NCBI GenBank assembly: GCA_022486625.1
Contig: JAKVKH010000016.1
Coordinates: forward strand, 1-64,000
DNA length: 64,000 nt
Direction of reading: 5' to 3'
From: Butyrivibrio sp.
GTDB taxonomy: Bacteria; Bacillota; Clostridia; Lachnospirales; Lachnospiraceae
The notes beneath the pieces are model-generated. The model had not been told where the DNA came from, searched no databases, and saw only the letters and a list, made by a program, of their open reading frames with translations. Below, piece after piece: positions 1 to 8,624 of this stretch; position 1 is the stretch's first letter, and each line of letters begins with the position of its first letter. The position numbers and the translations under genes are program-made.

Positions 1-9
1 TGCAACTTA

Positions 10-17
10 TCTCCTTT
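10..17 (-). promoter_or_regulatory. Ribosome binding site of a gene starting left of the window
   Basis: Read on the minus strand this is AAAGGAGA, with the window edge about nine bases further on. It suggests a minus-strand gene whose start codon lies at or just beyond position 1. No coding sequence of that gene is inside the window, so its product is unknown. Confidence 0.4.
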
Positions 18-230
18 CGATGTGGATAATATTTGACAAAATATATATCGGATCGGGGTAAGTTGTTTTTTATATGCTCTGAAACATCAGTAAAATCAAG
101 GCCTATGAATTATGAAATTCTCTCAATTATATATGATTTTCAGCTTTATGGAAATCCGACCCTCAAACAGACGAATCTCATCTGAAATATGTTTTTATTA
201 TAACGGCTTCTCATCTTTCTCTCCACACAT

Positions 231-268
231 AAAAAGAGGAAACAGCCAGGGCCATTTCCTCTTTTTTT
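231..268. terminator. Probable bidirectional rho-independent terminator
   Basis: AAAAAGAGGAAA and its complement TTTCCTCTTTTT enclose a short GC loop, so either strand gives a stem ended by a U-run. On the minus strand it ends the decayed GGDEF gene. The stretch 18-230 otherwise holds no gene I can support; a short plus-strand ORF there (112-357) runs through this hairpin and is not credible. Confidence 0.6.
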
Positions 269-305
269 CCGTATTACACACGATATTTTTCAGAACACTA
301 CTCTG

Positions 306-785
306 TTACGACCATTTCTCTTCCCCCTGTTCTGCACAGATATCCCCGTTCACCTGATTAAACACCAGCAGAAATTCCTCTCCACCCCGTCTGGCTGCAA
401 CACCTTTTCCTGTCATAAAGTACTCCAGAATCTCTGATATTTCCTTCAGTACTTCATCTCCGGCATCATGTCCATAGGTATCATTCACCTGCCAGAACAG
501 ATCAATGTCTCTGAAATAAGTGAATTATGGCTGAAATACAATATCATGAGCATCATGGCAGTGCATATATGCATACAGAATGATTCGCAATCCACACAGT
601 CCTGCTGACATCAGTATCTTAACCAACATATTCGCATAGCTGGTCAAAAGTTCAAAAACCAGCAGCATAAACAGAGCAGCATCAGCCCGTACTCACAGTA
701 TGGTCACGATAGGTCAGGAAAATCACCACCTGCAAAAGAAAGTATGCCTCTGCAATGGAAGAAAAAATCCGGATCATCACTGCAG
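306..785 (-). pseudogene. Decayed membrane GGDEF (diguanylate cyclase) gene
   Basis: The C-terminal part still reads as a GGDEF domain: DIDLFWQVNDTYGHDAGDE, then RRGGEEF, the active-site signature. The expected GGDEF domain is about 160 residues, but only about 70 remain. A TAA stop interrupts the frame just upstream, near 526, and the product ends soon after GGEEF. Further upstream on the same strand (about 530-785), hydrophobic segments in more than one frame look like remains of membrane helices. The intact paralogue lies directly upstream at 880-1944, so this may be a duplicated gene in decay. Loss of function is inferred from the stops and the missing C-terminus. A sequencing error would not explain several separate breaks. 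Confidence 0.6.
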
Positions 786-879
786 TTTTTTTGTTTCATT
801 GTCATTCCGCACATCCTGTAAAAACAAAGAAAGCAATCTGTCCATAAGTATCTGCTTTGTCTCCTCTGCTCCTCGCCCT

Positions 880-1944
880 TTATCTGCTGTATGAAAAGAC
901 AATTTTTCCTTTTCCGGAATTTTTAGCTTCATAAAGTGCATCATCACTTGATTTATATATTTTTTCAAAATTCATTTCTTCACTCAGACAGATCGTACAA
1001 CCTGCACTAACCTGCACACGGATTATCCCGCAGGAAGGAACACTTATCTCCATCATTTTCTGTAACAATGCAGAAAAACGCTTCTGATATGCCTCATGAT
1101 CCAGCATACTCACTGCGTAAATAGCAAATTCATCACCGCCCAGACGCCAGATCACATCAGATGTTCTGAACACAGACTTCATTGCTTCTGCTGCCTGACG
1201 CAGAACTTCATCTCCCGCCTGATGCCCGTATCTGTCATTAATATCCTTGAAATTATCCAGATCGACAATTGCAAATGTACCGTGAACCTGTGCTTTCAAA
1301 AGCTCCCTGACCTTTTTCTCCCCGGATTTCCGGTTCAGCAGTTCCGTCAGTGAATCATGCGCCGATTCATGACGGACCAGAGTAAAATTCCTTGCACTTC
1401 CGATTTTATCAATCAGTATAAAAGCATTCGCACCTACGATATAGGCAAAATAAATCGGAAAATAGAGCATATCATTTTTGTATACCTGTGGATCTTTCCA
1501 CAGATACCCGCAAAACACAAACAATCCGCCGAAAAACAGCTGATACAGAATAATATGCCAGGGTTTATCGATAATAAAAAGGGGAATTATACACAGAAAT
1601 ATAAGAATGGTAATTGCCGGTTTCTGCGGATCCGCTATTGTTCCAACGACTACTGCACTCAACATCAGCGGCGCCATAAGAAGATACATGACGGATCTGA
1701 TTCGTGCGATTCGCTTTTTTTTACAATAACGGGCAATTACAAACATAATGCAGATATAGATAAAAAGTACACCATGAGAAATCAGCAGATTCTGATACTC
1801 GGGCAACACCAGACTTGCTACCATGATCGCCGCGGAAATTATCCACGCACCTGTCGAAAAAGCGTACAGATTATTCCGGTTTCTGTTATCTATTTCTTCC
1901 TTGCATTGATCCACCTGTCTGGCCAGTTCGTTCAGTTTAAACAT
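880..1944 (-). CDS. Membrane diguanylate cyclase (GGDEF protein)
   Basis: A 354-residue protein that should make cyclic di-GMP from two GTP at the inner face of the membrane. Residues 30-180 hold about six hydrophobic helices with short loops and no recognisable extracytoplasmic sensor. Residues 190-354 form a GGDEF domain with DLDNFKDINDRYGH at about 228-241 and an intact GGDEF at 269-273. RTSD at 260-263, five residues before GGDEF, fits the RxxD inhibitory I-site, so product feedback inhibition is likely. The start follows AAGGAG by only three bases, which is short. A decayed paralogue follows at 306-785, and a GGDEF/EAL protein with an intact-looking phosphodiesterase domain lies at 3439-5916, so synthesis and breakdown of the messenger are encoded close together. 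Confidence 0.88.
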   Translation of the reverse strand: MFKLNELARQVDQCKEEIDNRNRNNLYAFSTGAWIISAAIMVASLVLPEYQNLLISHGVLFIYICIMFVIARYCKKKRIARIRSVMYLLMAPLMLSAVVVGTIADPQKPAITILIFLCIIPLFIIDKPWHIILYQLFFGGLFVFCGYLWKDPQVYKNDMLYFPIYFAYIVGANAFILIDKIGSARNFTLVRHESAHDSLTELLNRKSGEKKVRELLKAQVHGTFAIVDLDNFKDINDRYGHQAGDEVLRQAAEAMKSVFRTSDVIWRLGGDEFAIYAVSMLDHEAYQKRFSALLQKMMEISVPSCGIIRVQVSAGCTICLSEEMNFEKIYKSSDDALYEAKNSGKGKIVFSYSR

Positions 1945-2136
1945 ACGCTCCTTGAGCAGGACATAATTTTATCATATCTGCAATGTTTTGCCGGGTCTGC
2001 AAAACAATTCTCGTTTAGATGCAGCTGATATTCCAACTGCATCCAATTATAGCATGCGCCTATTATGGTGTCTGTATGGATTTCAGTACATTTCATTATC
2101 CTTCAATATCATCATATTCTGAATCTGTATTCAAAG

Positions 2137-2736
2137 TCAAAGCGCTTCTCTGATGGCAGCTAACAGTTCATCAAACTCTTCATATGCCGGAATCTCCGGA
2201 TAATCAGCTTTGATCTTATCCGTACTTTTAAACAGAAATCCGGCCTTGCTCGCCTGAATCATCCCAAGATCATTATAACTGTCGCCGCTGGCAATTGTAT
2301 CAAATCCGATCGACTGAAGCGCTTTTACAGTCGAAAGCTTGGACTGCGCCACACGCATTTTAAATCCTGTAATCTCACCATTTTCAGCTACTTCGAGGCT
2401 GTTGCAGAAGATAGTCGGCCAGCCCAGCTTTTCCATAAGAGGCTTTGCAAATTCCTGAAATGTATCGCTGATGATAATTACCTGTGTCATAGTACGCAGT
2501 TCATTCAGGAATTTTTTTGCTCCCGGAAGCGGTTCTATCTTTGCTATTGTTTCCTGAATCTGCTTCAGTCCGAGACCATGCTCTTTCAGAATTCCGATTC
2601 TCCACTTCATCAGTTTATCATAATCAGGCTCATCACGTGTTGTACGTGTCAACTCCGGAATACCGCTTTCCTTTGCAAATGCAATCCAGATTTCAGGTAC
2701 CAGTACCCCTTCCATATCCAAACATACAATATTCAT
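2137..2736 (-). CDS. thrH: ThrH-like phosphoserine phosphatase / homoserine phosphotransferase
   Basis: A 199-residue HAD-fold enzyme close to Pseudomonas ThrH, which dephosphorylates phosphoserine and can transfer the phosphate to homoserine. Motif I is DMEG at residues 7-10 with the ThrH-like context VLVPEIWIAFA. Motif II is in IISDTF, and the motif IV region is SGDSYNDLGM. Unlike most HAD enzymes the second acidic residue of motif I is Glu, as in ThrH. The length matches the family (about 200). The start follows AGAGGAGAG. No serine or threonine biosynthesis gene is adjacent, so the physiological substrate cannot be told from context. Confidence 0.85.
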   Translation of the reverse strand: MNIVCLDMEGVLVPEIWIAFAKESGIPELTRTTRDEPDYDKLMKWRIGILKEHGLGLKQIQETIAKIEPLPGAKKFLNELRTMTQVIIISDTFQEFAKPLMEKLGWPTIFCNSLEVAENGEITGFKMRVAQSKLSTVKALQSIGFDTIASGDSYNDLGMIQASKAGFLFKSTDKIKADYPEIPAYEEFDELLAAIREAL

Positions 2737-2945
2737 TTCATACTCTCCTCTTAATCAAAAATCTGTATCTGTCTGTGTTTATTCTATCATCTGACTGCGT
2801 TGTTTACCAGTATACGTTTTGCATAATTATTCATTTTACTAATATACCGTACCTGAAAGACTCGCATGCAAAATCACGCAAATGCACAGATAGATGAACT
2901 ATGCCATTACCCATGCCTGCTGTGCATACGGATACAGATACGTTT

Positions 2946-3173
2946 TTAAAAGATACCGCCATAACCGACTGCAAAGAACCTGATATGTGTTACCTTTGCA
3001 CCCGTTACCATTGCCATAAGCGCATGACTTAGTTCATGCAGAATAACACCCGGAAACGTAAGATAATTCACAAAAAGGCAGCCGAAGCTTTCTCCTGTAA
3101 CTGCCATAATAAATACAATTGTTCCACACTCCAGATCATATACTGTGCAGCTGTTTCCATCCTTTTGATTCAC
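2946..3173 (-). pseudogene. Truncated membrane metalloprotease-like fragment (HExxH)
   Basis: A 75-residue reading frame with FPGVILHELSHALMAMVTGA, a hydrophobic HExxH segment of the kind seen in M50-type and DUF3267-type membrane proteins. Such proteins are normally 150-250 residues and carry a second metal-ligand motif, absent here because the frame stops just after the first helix. The only upstream start is a GTG one base after AGGAG, which is too close. I read it as a remnant rather than a working enzyme. A short membrane peptide of another function cannot be excluded. Confidence 0.45.
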
Positions 3174-3183
3174 ACTCCTGTTT

Positions 3184-3420
3184 TCACATCATACAACTGC
3201 TTTCTGCCTTTCCCTTGTCCTGATCTCCTGTCACATAGCCGCTTCTGAAGGAGGCATTGATTTCGCTCAGTTCTTTTTTCCCCAGGATATAATCATCATA
3301 CATATCTACAAGTCCGGAGGCGCAGCCGTCACATAATCCCTGTGTAATTCCCAGTGATTCCTGCACAATCTGCTCTCTTTCCTTTTCCGTCGTGTCTTTA
3401 ATCAATAAACTCTTTGTCAT
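3184..3420 (-). CDS. Small conserved hypothetical protein with Cys-x-x-Cys
   Basis: A 78-residue soluble protein with an intact start (AAGGGA seven bases upstream of ATG). Visible features are a charged N-terminus, LCDGCASGLVDMYDDYILGKKE in the middle, and a Cys-containing C-terminal tail. The CDGC pair could bind metal. I recall similar short clostridial proteins annotated as hypothetical or, misleadingly, as PurH-like. No function can be assigned. It sits 18 bases downstream of the GGDEF/EAL gene on the same strand, so it is probably co-transcribed. Confidence 0.6.
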   Translation of the reverse strand: MTKSLLIKDTTEKEREQIVQESLGITQGLCDGCASGLVDMYDDYILGKKELSEINASFRSGYVTGDQDKGKAESSCMM

Positions 3421-3438
3421 ATTCTTTCCCTTCTGTAC

Positions 3439-5916
3439 TTATATTTTTCTCAGCTTCTTCTTTTCCACAAACAATTCAAACTGTTTCTGCGGCATCGGCT
3501 TTGCAAAATAGAATCCCTGGATGCTGTCGCAGCCAAGTGTCTTAAGTGAATCCACCTGTTCTTTCTTCTCGATTCCTTCCGCCACGACCTCCAGATTCAG
3601 GCTTTTTAAGAGTTGCATCGTTCCGGATACCAGCTGATATCTTCTGCTGTCCATTGGAAATCCGTCATCAAAAAAGCTCTTATCCATCTTCACTGCATTA
3701 AATTGAAGTGTTGCAAGTGCACTGATATTGGAATAGGATTTGCCAAAATCATCCATGGAGCAGCCCGCACCTATCTGATGAATTTCCTCCAAAATTTTCC
3801 GGATCAGATCATAATTTTCATATGCAGTACTTTCTGTCAGTTCAAATTCCAGATACTCCGCCGGTACTCCGGTTTTCTCCGCAATCCTGACATATTTGTT
3901 AAAGAAATCATCCTGCCTGATAGCCGCTTTTGAAATATTAACGGATATCACCGGAGGTGTTTTCCCCTCACTGATCCACTGATTAATCATATTGCAGACT
4001 TCTTCAAAAATGCAAAGATCTATTTTAGAAATCATTCCGTTTCTTTCAAAAACAGGAATAAATTCTCCTGGAGAAATAATTCCCTTTTCCGGATCAATCC
4101 AGCGGGCAAGTGCCTCCGCACTGCAGACACTTCCGTCAGCCAACGCAATTTTAGGCTGCAGCCACGTCACAATCTCATGATTTCGAATTGCCAGATCAAG
4201 ACGATCCTCCAGATTTTTATCTTTGATCAGCTGTGCTCCGCATGCTCTATTATATACATAGCAGTTTGCATCCTGCCAGTAAATTGCCAGCGGATTCAGT
4301 CTTGCCATCAGGGCATGATCCTGAAGTTCATTCAGATTCGGTGCATCCGCCTGCTCCAATGCCGGCGTGATGCAGAACTGTGTATTGACAATCATCGATA
4401 TTTTCTTTTCCAGCACACATTGCTGCACAAGCGTTTTCAATATTCTACAGCGTTCATGAATATGCTCTTCATTCTCTGCTGCCAGGTAAAGTCCAAGTGC
4501 TGCATTACCAAGATTACAGATTTCTTCATTTTCCCTCAGGCTCTTCTCAAACGCCTTATAAATTGCACCCAGCAGTTCATCACATTTTTCTCTGCCAAGC
4601 ACCTGATTGATAATCTTGAACTGCAGGATATTCATATGCAGAAAATAATAACCTGTAGTCGGCAGTTTCCGGATCTTCTCCTCAAAATACAGCCTTGTAT
4701 TGCCACCTGTCACCGGATCCATATATGCCAACTGTTTATAATGCAGCACAGTACGCATATCATTGAATTCTTTCATGCTCTCTTTCACATTGGTCACAAT
4801 CAGAAGCAGCAGAAACAGGACAAAAGATATCCTGAATGCATGTGCATTATCCGCACCGGTTCTGGTATAGAATCCGTAAAGGCTTATGAGTGCTCCTGTC
4901 GTCAGAATCAAAAATGCAGCCAGCGTCCAGAATATGTAGCGGTCATGTGTTCTGTGAAAATGCATAAGGCAAAGAATGATAATTACAAAAATGGAAAACA
5001 TAACAAACGCATGCACGGTAATAATTGATATGGAAAGTGGGAGCAGATTCACCCTGTACAGAATCAGTGCAACAGTAATCCATGCCATATATGCAGTCAC
5101 CAGGCTTCCCAGAACCAGACTGCGGTTTCCCGGTGTCTCTATATAGAAAAACTGCAAAAACACAGGCAAAAGATAAAATGAAAGGTATGACAGCAGATAA
5201 CGAATGGAAGGGCTGGAAATAAAATACTGCAGAACTGCGGAATTACTGAAAAACCATATGCCCGCATCTATCGCCAGAAGTGACAGAAAAAACAATGAAT
5301 AAAAATGCTCCATCAGATGATAACGTCTGAGTAAAAGCGCATAAACCAATAGTACAATTCCTACCAGCAGAATAAACACCGTTTCCAGAAAATAGAAAAC
5401 ACTGCCTTTGACAAGTTCAAACTGAATATCATTGTACGGCCCAAGATACACCTTATCCAGATTAAAAGATCTGGTACGGTTTCTGTTCTCGACCGTCAGC
5501 GTCAGAACCTGCCCACGATAGGCATAATCCAGAGGAATGATCTGCCACAATGCACCATTTTCCTCTGCAAACCTGCGGGAAATTCCACTGCCCATTTCCG
5601 AAATCACTTTGCCGTTCACCGATGCAGTGATATGAAAGTTGGAATTCCAGATACAGATATATACATTATCAGAAACATCCTGCGGAACAATGTTGGTAAA
5701 CGTCTTTGTGGAAAATCCCGGAATATTCACTGCCGTTCCGCCAACTTCCCTGCCTGCGGAAACATCCTTCCATCCAGAAGTAAAGGATTTCGGCTCATGG
5801 ATCTTCAGCTTGATGTTATCTTTTCCCTTTACGCAACTCCCTGATATCAGTATGACCGCCATGACTGCAGCCATACAGATCAGAAATATTGTACAGATTT
5901 TTCTCTCTTTTACCAT
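3439..5916 (-). CDS. 7TM receptor-like cyclic-di-GMP phosphodiesterase (degenerate GGDEF + EAL)
   Basis: An 825-residue signalling protein. A helix at about 7-26 anchors an extracytoplasmic beta-rich domain (about 40-165). About seven membrane helices follow (170-375), resembling 7TMR-DISM receptors. A GGDEF-like domain starts near YMDPVTGGNTRLYFE (398-412), but its signature has become LGNAALGLYL (469-478), so it should be catalytically dead. The EAL domain (570-820) keeps the residues needed for cyclic-di-GMP hydrolysis: EAL at 601-603, SVNISK, ELTES, MDDFG at 721-725, KMDKSF and VAEGIE. Inference: a membrane phosphodiesterase whose GGDEF-like part may bind GTP or only transmit a signal. 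The start follows AAGAGGAT at a long spacing. The XRE regulator gene ends 127 bases upstream on the same strand and may control it. Confidence 0.87.
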   Translation of the reverse strand: MVKERKICTIFLICMAAVMAVILISGSCVKGKDNIKLKIHEPKSFTSGWKDVSAGREVGGTAVNIPGFSTKTFTNIVPQDVSDNVYICIWNSNFHITASVNGKVISEMGSGISRRFAEENGALWQIIPLDYAYRGQVLTLTVENRNRTRSFNLDKVYLGPYNDIQFELVKGSVFYFLETVFILLVGIVLLVYALLLRRYHLMEHFYSLFFLSLLAIDAGIWFFSNSAVLQYFISSPSIRYLLSYLSFYLLPVFLQFFYIETPGNRSLVLGSLVTAYMAWITVALILYRVNLLPLSISIITVHAFVMFSIFVIIILCLMHFHRTHDRYIFWTLAAFLILTTGALISLYGFYTRTGADNAHAFRISFVLFLLLLIVTNVKESMKEFNDMRTVLHYKQLAYMDPVTGGNTRLYFEEKIRKLPTTGYYFLHMNILQFKIINQVLGREKCDELLGAIYKAFEKSLRENEEICNLGNAALGLYLAAENEEHIHERCRILKTLVQQCVLEKKISMIVNTQFCITPALEQADAPNLNELQDHALMARLNPLAIYWQDANCYVYNRACGAQLIKDKNLEDRLDLAIRNHEIVTWLQPKIALADGSVCSAEALARWIDPEKGIISPGEFIPVFERNGMISKIDLCIFEEVCNMINQWISEGKTPPVISVNISKAAIRQDDFFNKYVRIAEKTGVPAEYLEFELTESTAYENYDLIRKILEEIHQIGAGCSMDDFGKSYSNISALATLQFNAVKMDKSFFDDGFPMDSRRYQLVSGTMQLLKSLNLEVVAEGIEKKEQVDSLKTLGCDSIQGFYFAKPMPQKQFELFVEKKKLRKI

Positions 5917-6043
5917 ATAGTGCTGATCCTCTTGTCAGATAAAATCGGATGCCACCTCTTTCGGAATTAATTAAAATTTTTTACATCCAATTTTATTATA
6001 CACCGATCATCAGAAAATCAGTACATTTTTTATGTTTTAATGC

Positions 6044-6307
6044 TTATGCACCAATCATGACTGCTTCCTCGGATGTCACAAGAATATCATCAATCTGCAC
6101 CTGCAGAATCGCTGCCAGCACAACCAGGTTATCAATTGACGGAAGTGCCGTTCCATGCTGCCATTTATAAATGGCCTGTGGTGTCACGAATCCGAAGACG
6201 TCCTGAATATCTCTTACACTCAACCCTCTTTCCTGCCTGAGGTTGATAATGTTCTGTCCTGTTCTCTCCATATCAATTGTCGGTATGTGAATTTCTGAAT
6301 AACACAT
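6044..6307 (-). CDS. XRE-family helix-turn-helix regulator
   Basis: An 87-residue protein that is almost entirely one HTH_3 domain: NIINLRQERGLSVRDIQDVFGF is helix 1 to the turn, TPQAIYKWQHGTALPSIDNL is the recognition helix region, and LVVLAAILQVQIDDILV is the closing helix. ATG at 6307 was chosen over the longer frame because AGGAGG sits nine bases upstream. Upstream is a perfect 14-base-arm palindrome overlapping the probable promoter (6367-6398), so autoregulation is likely. The downstream gene is the GGDEF/EAL phosphodiesterase, a possible target. Confidence 0.82.
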   Translation of the reverse strand: MCYSEIHIPTIDMERTGQNIINLRQERGLSVRDIQDVFGFVTPQAIYKWQHGTALPSIDNLVVLAAILQVQIDDILVTSEEAVMIGA

Positions 6308-6366
6308 GTTCTGTTCCTCCTGAATTTTATTCCCCATATAAAAAACCATTGGACTCACGGACTGTA

Positions 6367-6405
6367 TTAAATAGAGATATAATGATATCTCTATTTAAAC
6401 ATCAA
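6367..6405 (-). promoter_or_regulatory. Promoter with overlapping 32-bp palindromic operator for the XRE gene
   Basis: Two perfect 14-base arms (TTAAATAGAGATAT and ATATCTCTATTTAA) flank AATG at 6367-6398. On the minus strand TTGATG (6400-6405) and TATATC (6376-6381) form -35 and -10 boxes 18 bases apart, so the palindrome covers the spacer and -10. It lies 60 bases before the XRE start. Operator use by the XRE protein is inference. Confidence 0.55.
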
Positions 6406-6412
6406 ATGTAAA

Positions 6413-6446
6413 CGAAAAAAGCCGCTTACCTCGTAAGGTAAGCGGC
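6413..6446 (-). terminator. Rho-independent terminator of the 53-residue ORF
   Basis: GCCGCTTACC (6421-6430) and GGTAAGCGGC (6437-6446) make a perfect 10-bp stem with a six-base loop. On the minus strand the stem is followed directly by six T. It lies 27 bases after the stop codon of the small ORF at 6474-6635. Confidence 0.8.
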
Positions 6447-6473
6447 TCCGCTTCTGTTCTATGGAAAGTACGT

Positions 6474-6635
6474 CTATAATGCTCCCATGACAGATGGATC
6501 TGAATATGCAACCTGTGCTGCATACGCTATCTTACTGGTATTATACATATGAAACAGTCTATGATCCGTTCCGGTACCATAGTTTCTGATTTTATTCGCT
6601 GCTGCATTTCTGACCACTGTCAACTTAATAAACAT
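6474..6635 (-). CDS. Unlisted 53-residue protein with its own terminator
   Basis: An ATG ORF of 53 residues beginning MFIKLTVVRNAAANKIRNYG and ending SDPSVMGAL. The middle is rich in Tyr, His and Ala (DHRLFHMYNTSKIAYAAQVAY). AAGGAAGG sits about five bases before ATG, and a weak promoter is possible (TTGTGA 6696-6701 and TAAAAA 6674-6679, 16 bases apart). A small GC hairpin, GCGGA/TCCGC, lies just before the ribosome site. A strong terminator follows the stop. The full set of signals in an otherwise empty stretch makes translation likely. There is no signal peptide or membrane helix. I do not recognise the family. It could be a regulatory peptide, a ribosome-associated microprotein or a conserved orphan. 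Confidence 0.55.
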   Translation of the reverse strand: MFIKLTVVRNAAANKIRNYGTGTDHRLFHMYNTSKIAYAAQVAYSDPSVMGAL

Positions 6636-6765
6636 TGCCGTACCTTCCTTTCTGCGGATCTGCCTCCGCGTATTTTTTATGCTTTTAACAGAATATCACA
6701 ATAATTTATGGTTGTCCATTAAACTACTGGTATAAAATTCACAAATTTTTACCTCTGAACTTTAA

Positions 6766-7383
6766 TTAAATATTCTCCTCAGGACACGGAAGCTCCTGAA
6801 TCGTTTTCTTCACAATTTCTGCAGCATCATAACCATCCACATCCAGCATCTGTGCCATAATCAGTCTGGTCTGCAGAATTCCGAAGCAGCCGACTGCAAG
6901 TTCCTTCAGATAACCGTAACTATATATCTCTTTATATGGTCCTCCTGCTGTCGTTACATAAAAAAGTTCCTTTGCCCTGCACATTCCGCATGGATGCCCG
7001 TCTTCCCCGTACCTTGAGACAATCCCCGTAACATATATATTTTCAATATAAATCTTCAACAATGCCGGAAACGAACCATCCCAGTATGGCGCCGCCATCA
7101 CAATCACATCTGCTGCTGCAAACTGACGGGCGTACCTGAACATCGGATGCGAAAAGTCTTCTTCTGCAATCAGCCTGCTGCGAAGGTCAAGCCGCTGTTC
7201 ATTCATTGGCAGAAGATTCTCATCCATCAACCTGCATTCTTCAACTTCAGGTACGGAATTTTCTCCCCCTGCGTTGTATTTACCCTCTTTCGACAGACGG
7301 GATATTTTGCTGATCAGCGCTCCCGCAATCTGATTGGTCCTTGATTCACTTCTTACACAGGCATTTACATATAGCAGTTTCAT
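6766..7383 (-). CDS. NAD(P)H-dependent flavodoxin-fold oxidoreductase (azoreductase / quinone reductase type)
   Basis: A 205-residue protein of the flavodoxin-2 family, which uses FMN and NAD(P)H to reduce quinones or azo compounds in the cytoplasm. The N-terminal strand and phosphate loop read LLYVNACVRSESRTNQIA. AAPYWDGSFPALLKIYIEN is the conserved FMN-contacting region, and VTTAGGPY is the second flavin loop. The segment YGEDGHPCGMCRAKELFYV carries a Cys-x-x-Cys pair seen in some clostridial members. Length fits the family (about 200). The MFS gene lies 77 bases upstream on the same strand, so the two may be co-transcribed, but no shared substrate is evident. Confidence 0.82.
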   Translation of the reverse strand: MKLLYVNACVRSESRTNQIAGALISKISRLSKEGKYNAGGENSVPEVEECRLMDENLLPMNEQRLDLRSRLIAEEDFSHPMFRYARQFAAADVIVMAAPYWDGSFPALLKIYIENIYVTGIVSRYGEDGHPCGMCRAKELFYVTTAGGPYKEIYSYGYLKELAVGCFGILQTRLIMAQMLDVDGYDAAEIVKKTIQELPCPEENI

Positions 7384-7460
7384 CTGTTTTGCCTCTCTTC
7401 TGCTGACATCTGTGTCTGCACTGTTTTATCTGCGTTCCTGAAACGGATCATTCGAAATAA

Positions 7461-8624
7461 TTACAGGACAACCGTCCGGTTAAGTCTCTCTGACATCACC
7501 AGCATCAGCAATACGAACAGCATCAGATAAAACGGATACAGTCCGATTGTCGTACAGGATGCAAGGGAACCAAATACCGGCGGCATGAAGGTAGAACCTG
7601 TATAAGCACACGCCATCTGGATCCCGATAATTGCCTGTGAATTCTCACGTCCGAAATTAGCGGGCGTTGCATGAATCACGGACGGGTAAATCGGCGCACA
7701 GCCAAATCCGATCACAATCAGTCCTGCAAGCGCCGGTAAATCTGACGAAAACGGAATCATGATCATCACGCAGCCTGCCGCAACAATCAGTATTCCCATA
7801 CGGATCAGTATTCTGTCACCGAACTTTTCTGAAATAAATCCGCACAGAAACCGTCCAAATGTAATTCCCATATAGAAAAGCGCAGCAAACTTTGCTGCAA
7901 CAACAGGATCTGCTCCTCGAAACTGTACCAGATAACTGCTGGCCCATAATCCGGCAGAAGATTCCAGTGCACAATACGCAAAGAACGTCAGAAGGACCAT
8001 CGGCACACCCCTGATCTGCAGTGCCTGTCTGAAGCTGAGCGCCCTGGGCGCTGCTTCCCCCTCTTTCGTTTCATTTTTTCTGTTCTGCCAGAGTGGAAGA
8101 CTCAGAAAAAGGACTGCCGTCAGTCCGATCTGCAGGATCCCCACAATCCGGTATCCATGTGCCCATCCAAAACCGCCTGTCAGTGCATAGCTCATGATAT
8201 AGGGACTGATGGATGCACCAACACCCCAGAAACAATGCAGCCAGCTCATGTGCCTTGCCTTGAAATGAAGCGCCACATAATTGTTCAGCGCCGCATCTAC
8301 TGCGCCTGCGCCAAGCCCATACGGTACTGCCCATACACACAGAAGTGCAAACGAATCCGTAATGGAAAATCCCATAAGCGCCACTGCCGTCAGCAGCACA
8401 CTGCAGGATGTCACAAGACCCGCACCCAGCTTCCGGGTCAGCCGGTCGGAAAGAAGACTTGATACAATTGTCCCTCCGGCAATAATCATTGTAATCACAC
8501 CGGCATACGATGTCGGTACATTCAGCTGTGTATGCATGACCGGCCACGCGGATCCGATGAGTGAATCCGGAAGTCCCAGACTGATAAATGCCAGATAGAT
8601 AATTACGATCAGAAGTGCTCCCAT
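7461..8624 (-). CDS. Major facilitator superfamily transporter
   Basis: A 387-residue polytopic protein with about twelve hydrophobic helices. The opening LIVIIYLAFISLGLPDSLIGSAWP resembles MFS sugar or drug transporters of the FucP/YbjJ-like group. The loop between helices 2 and 3 reads LLSDRLTRKLGAGLVTS, the expected D-R-x-x-R/K region, with a matching repeat ISEKFGDRIL in the second half. I placed the start at ATG 8624 because AAAGGAG is properly spaced from it; the longer frame adds 19 residues without a ribosome site. Substrate and direction cannot be read from the sequence. Confidence 0.82.
   Translation of the reverse strand: MGALLIVIIYLAFISLGLPDSLIGSAWPVMHTQLNVPTSYAGVITMIIAGGTIVSSLLSDRLTRKLGAGLVTSCSVLLTAVALMGFSITDSFALLCVWAVPYGLGAGAVDAALNNYVALHFKARHMSWLHCFWGVGASISPYIMSYALTGGFGWAHGYRIVGILQIGLTAVLFLSLPLWQNRKNETKEGEAAPRALSFRQALQIRGVPMVLLTFFAYCALESSAGLWASSYLVQFRGADPVVAAKFAALFYMGITFGRFLCGFISEKFGDRILIRMGILIVAAGCVMIMIPFSSDLPALAGLIVIGFGCAPIYPSVIHATPANFGRENSQAIIGIQMACAYTGSTFMPPVFGSLASCTTIGLYPFYLMLFVLLMLVMSERLNRTVVL

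Noticed and set aside
1357-2028. 223-codon plus-strand ORF opposite the GGDEF gene
   Set aside because: Shadow frame; the GGDEF domain on the other strand is intact.
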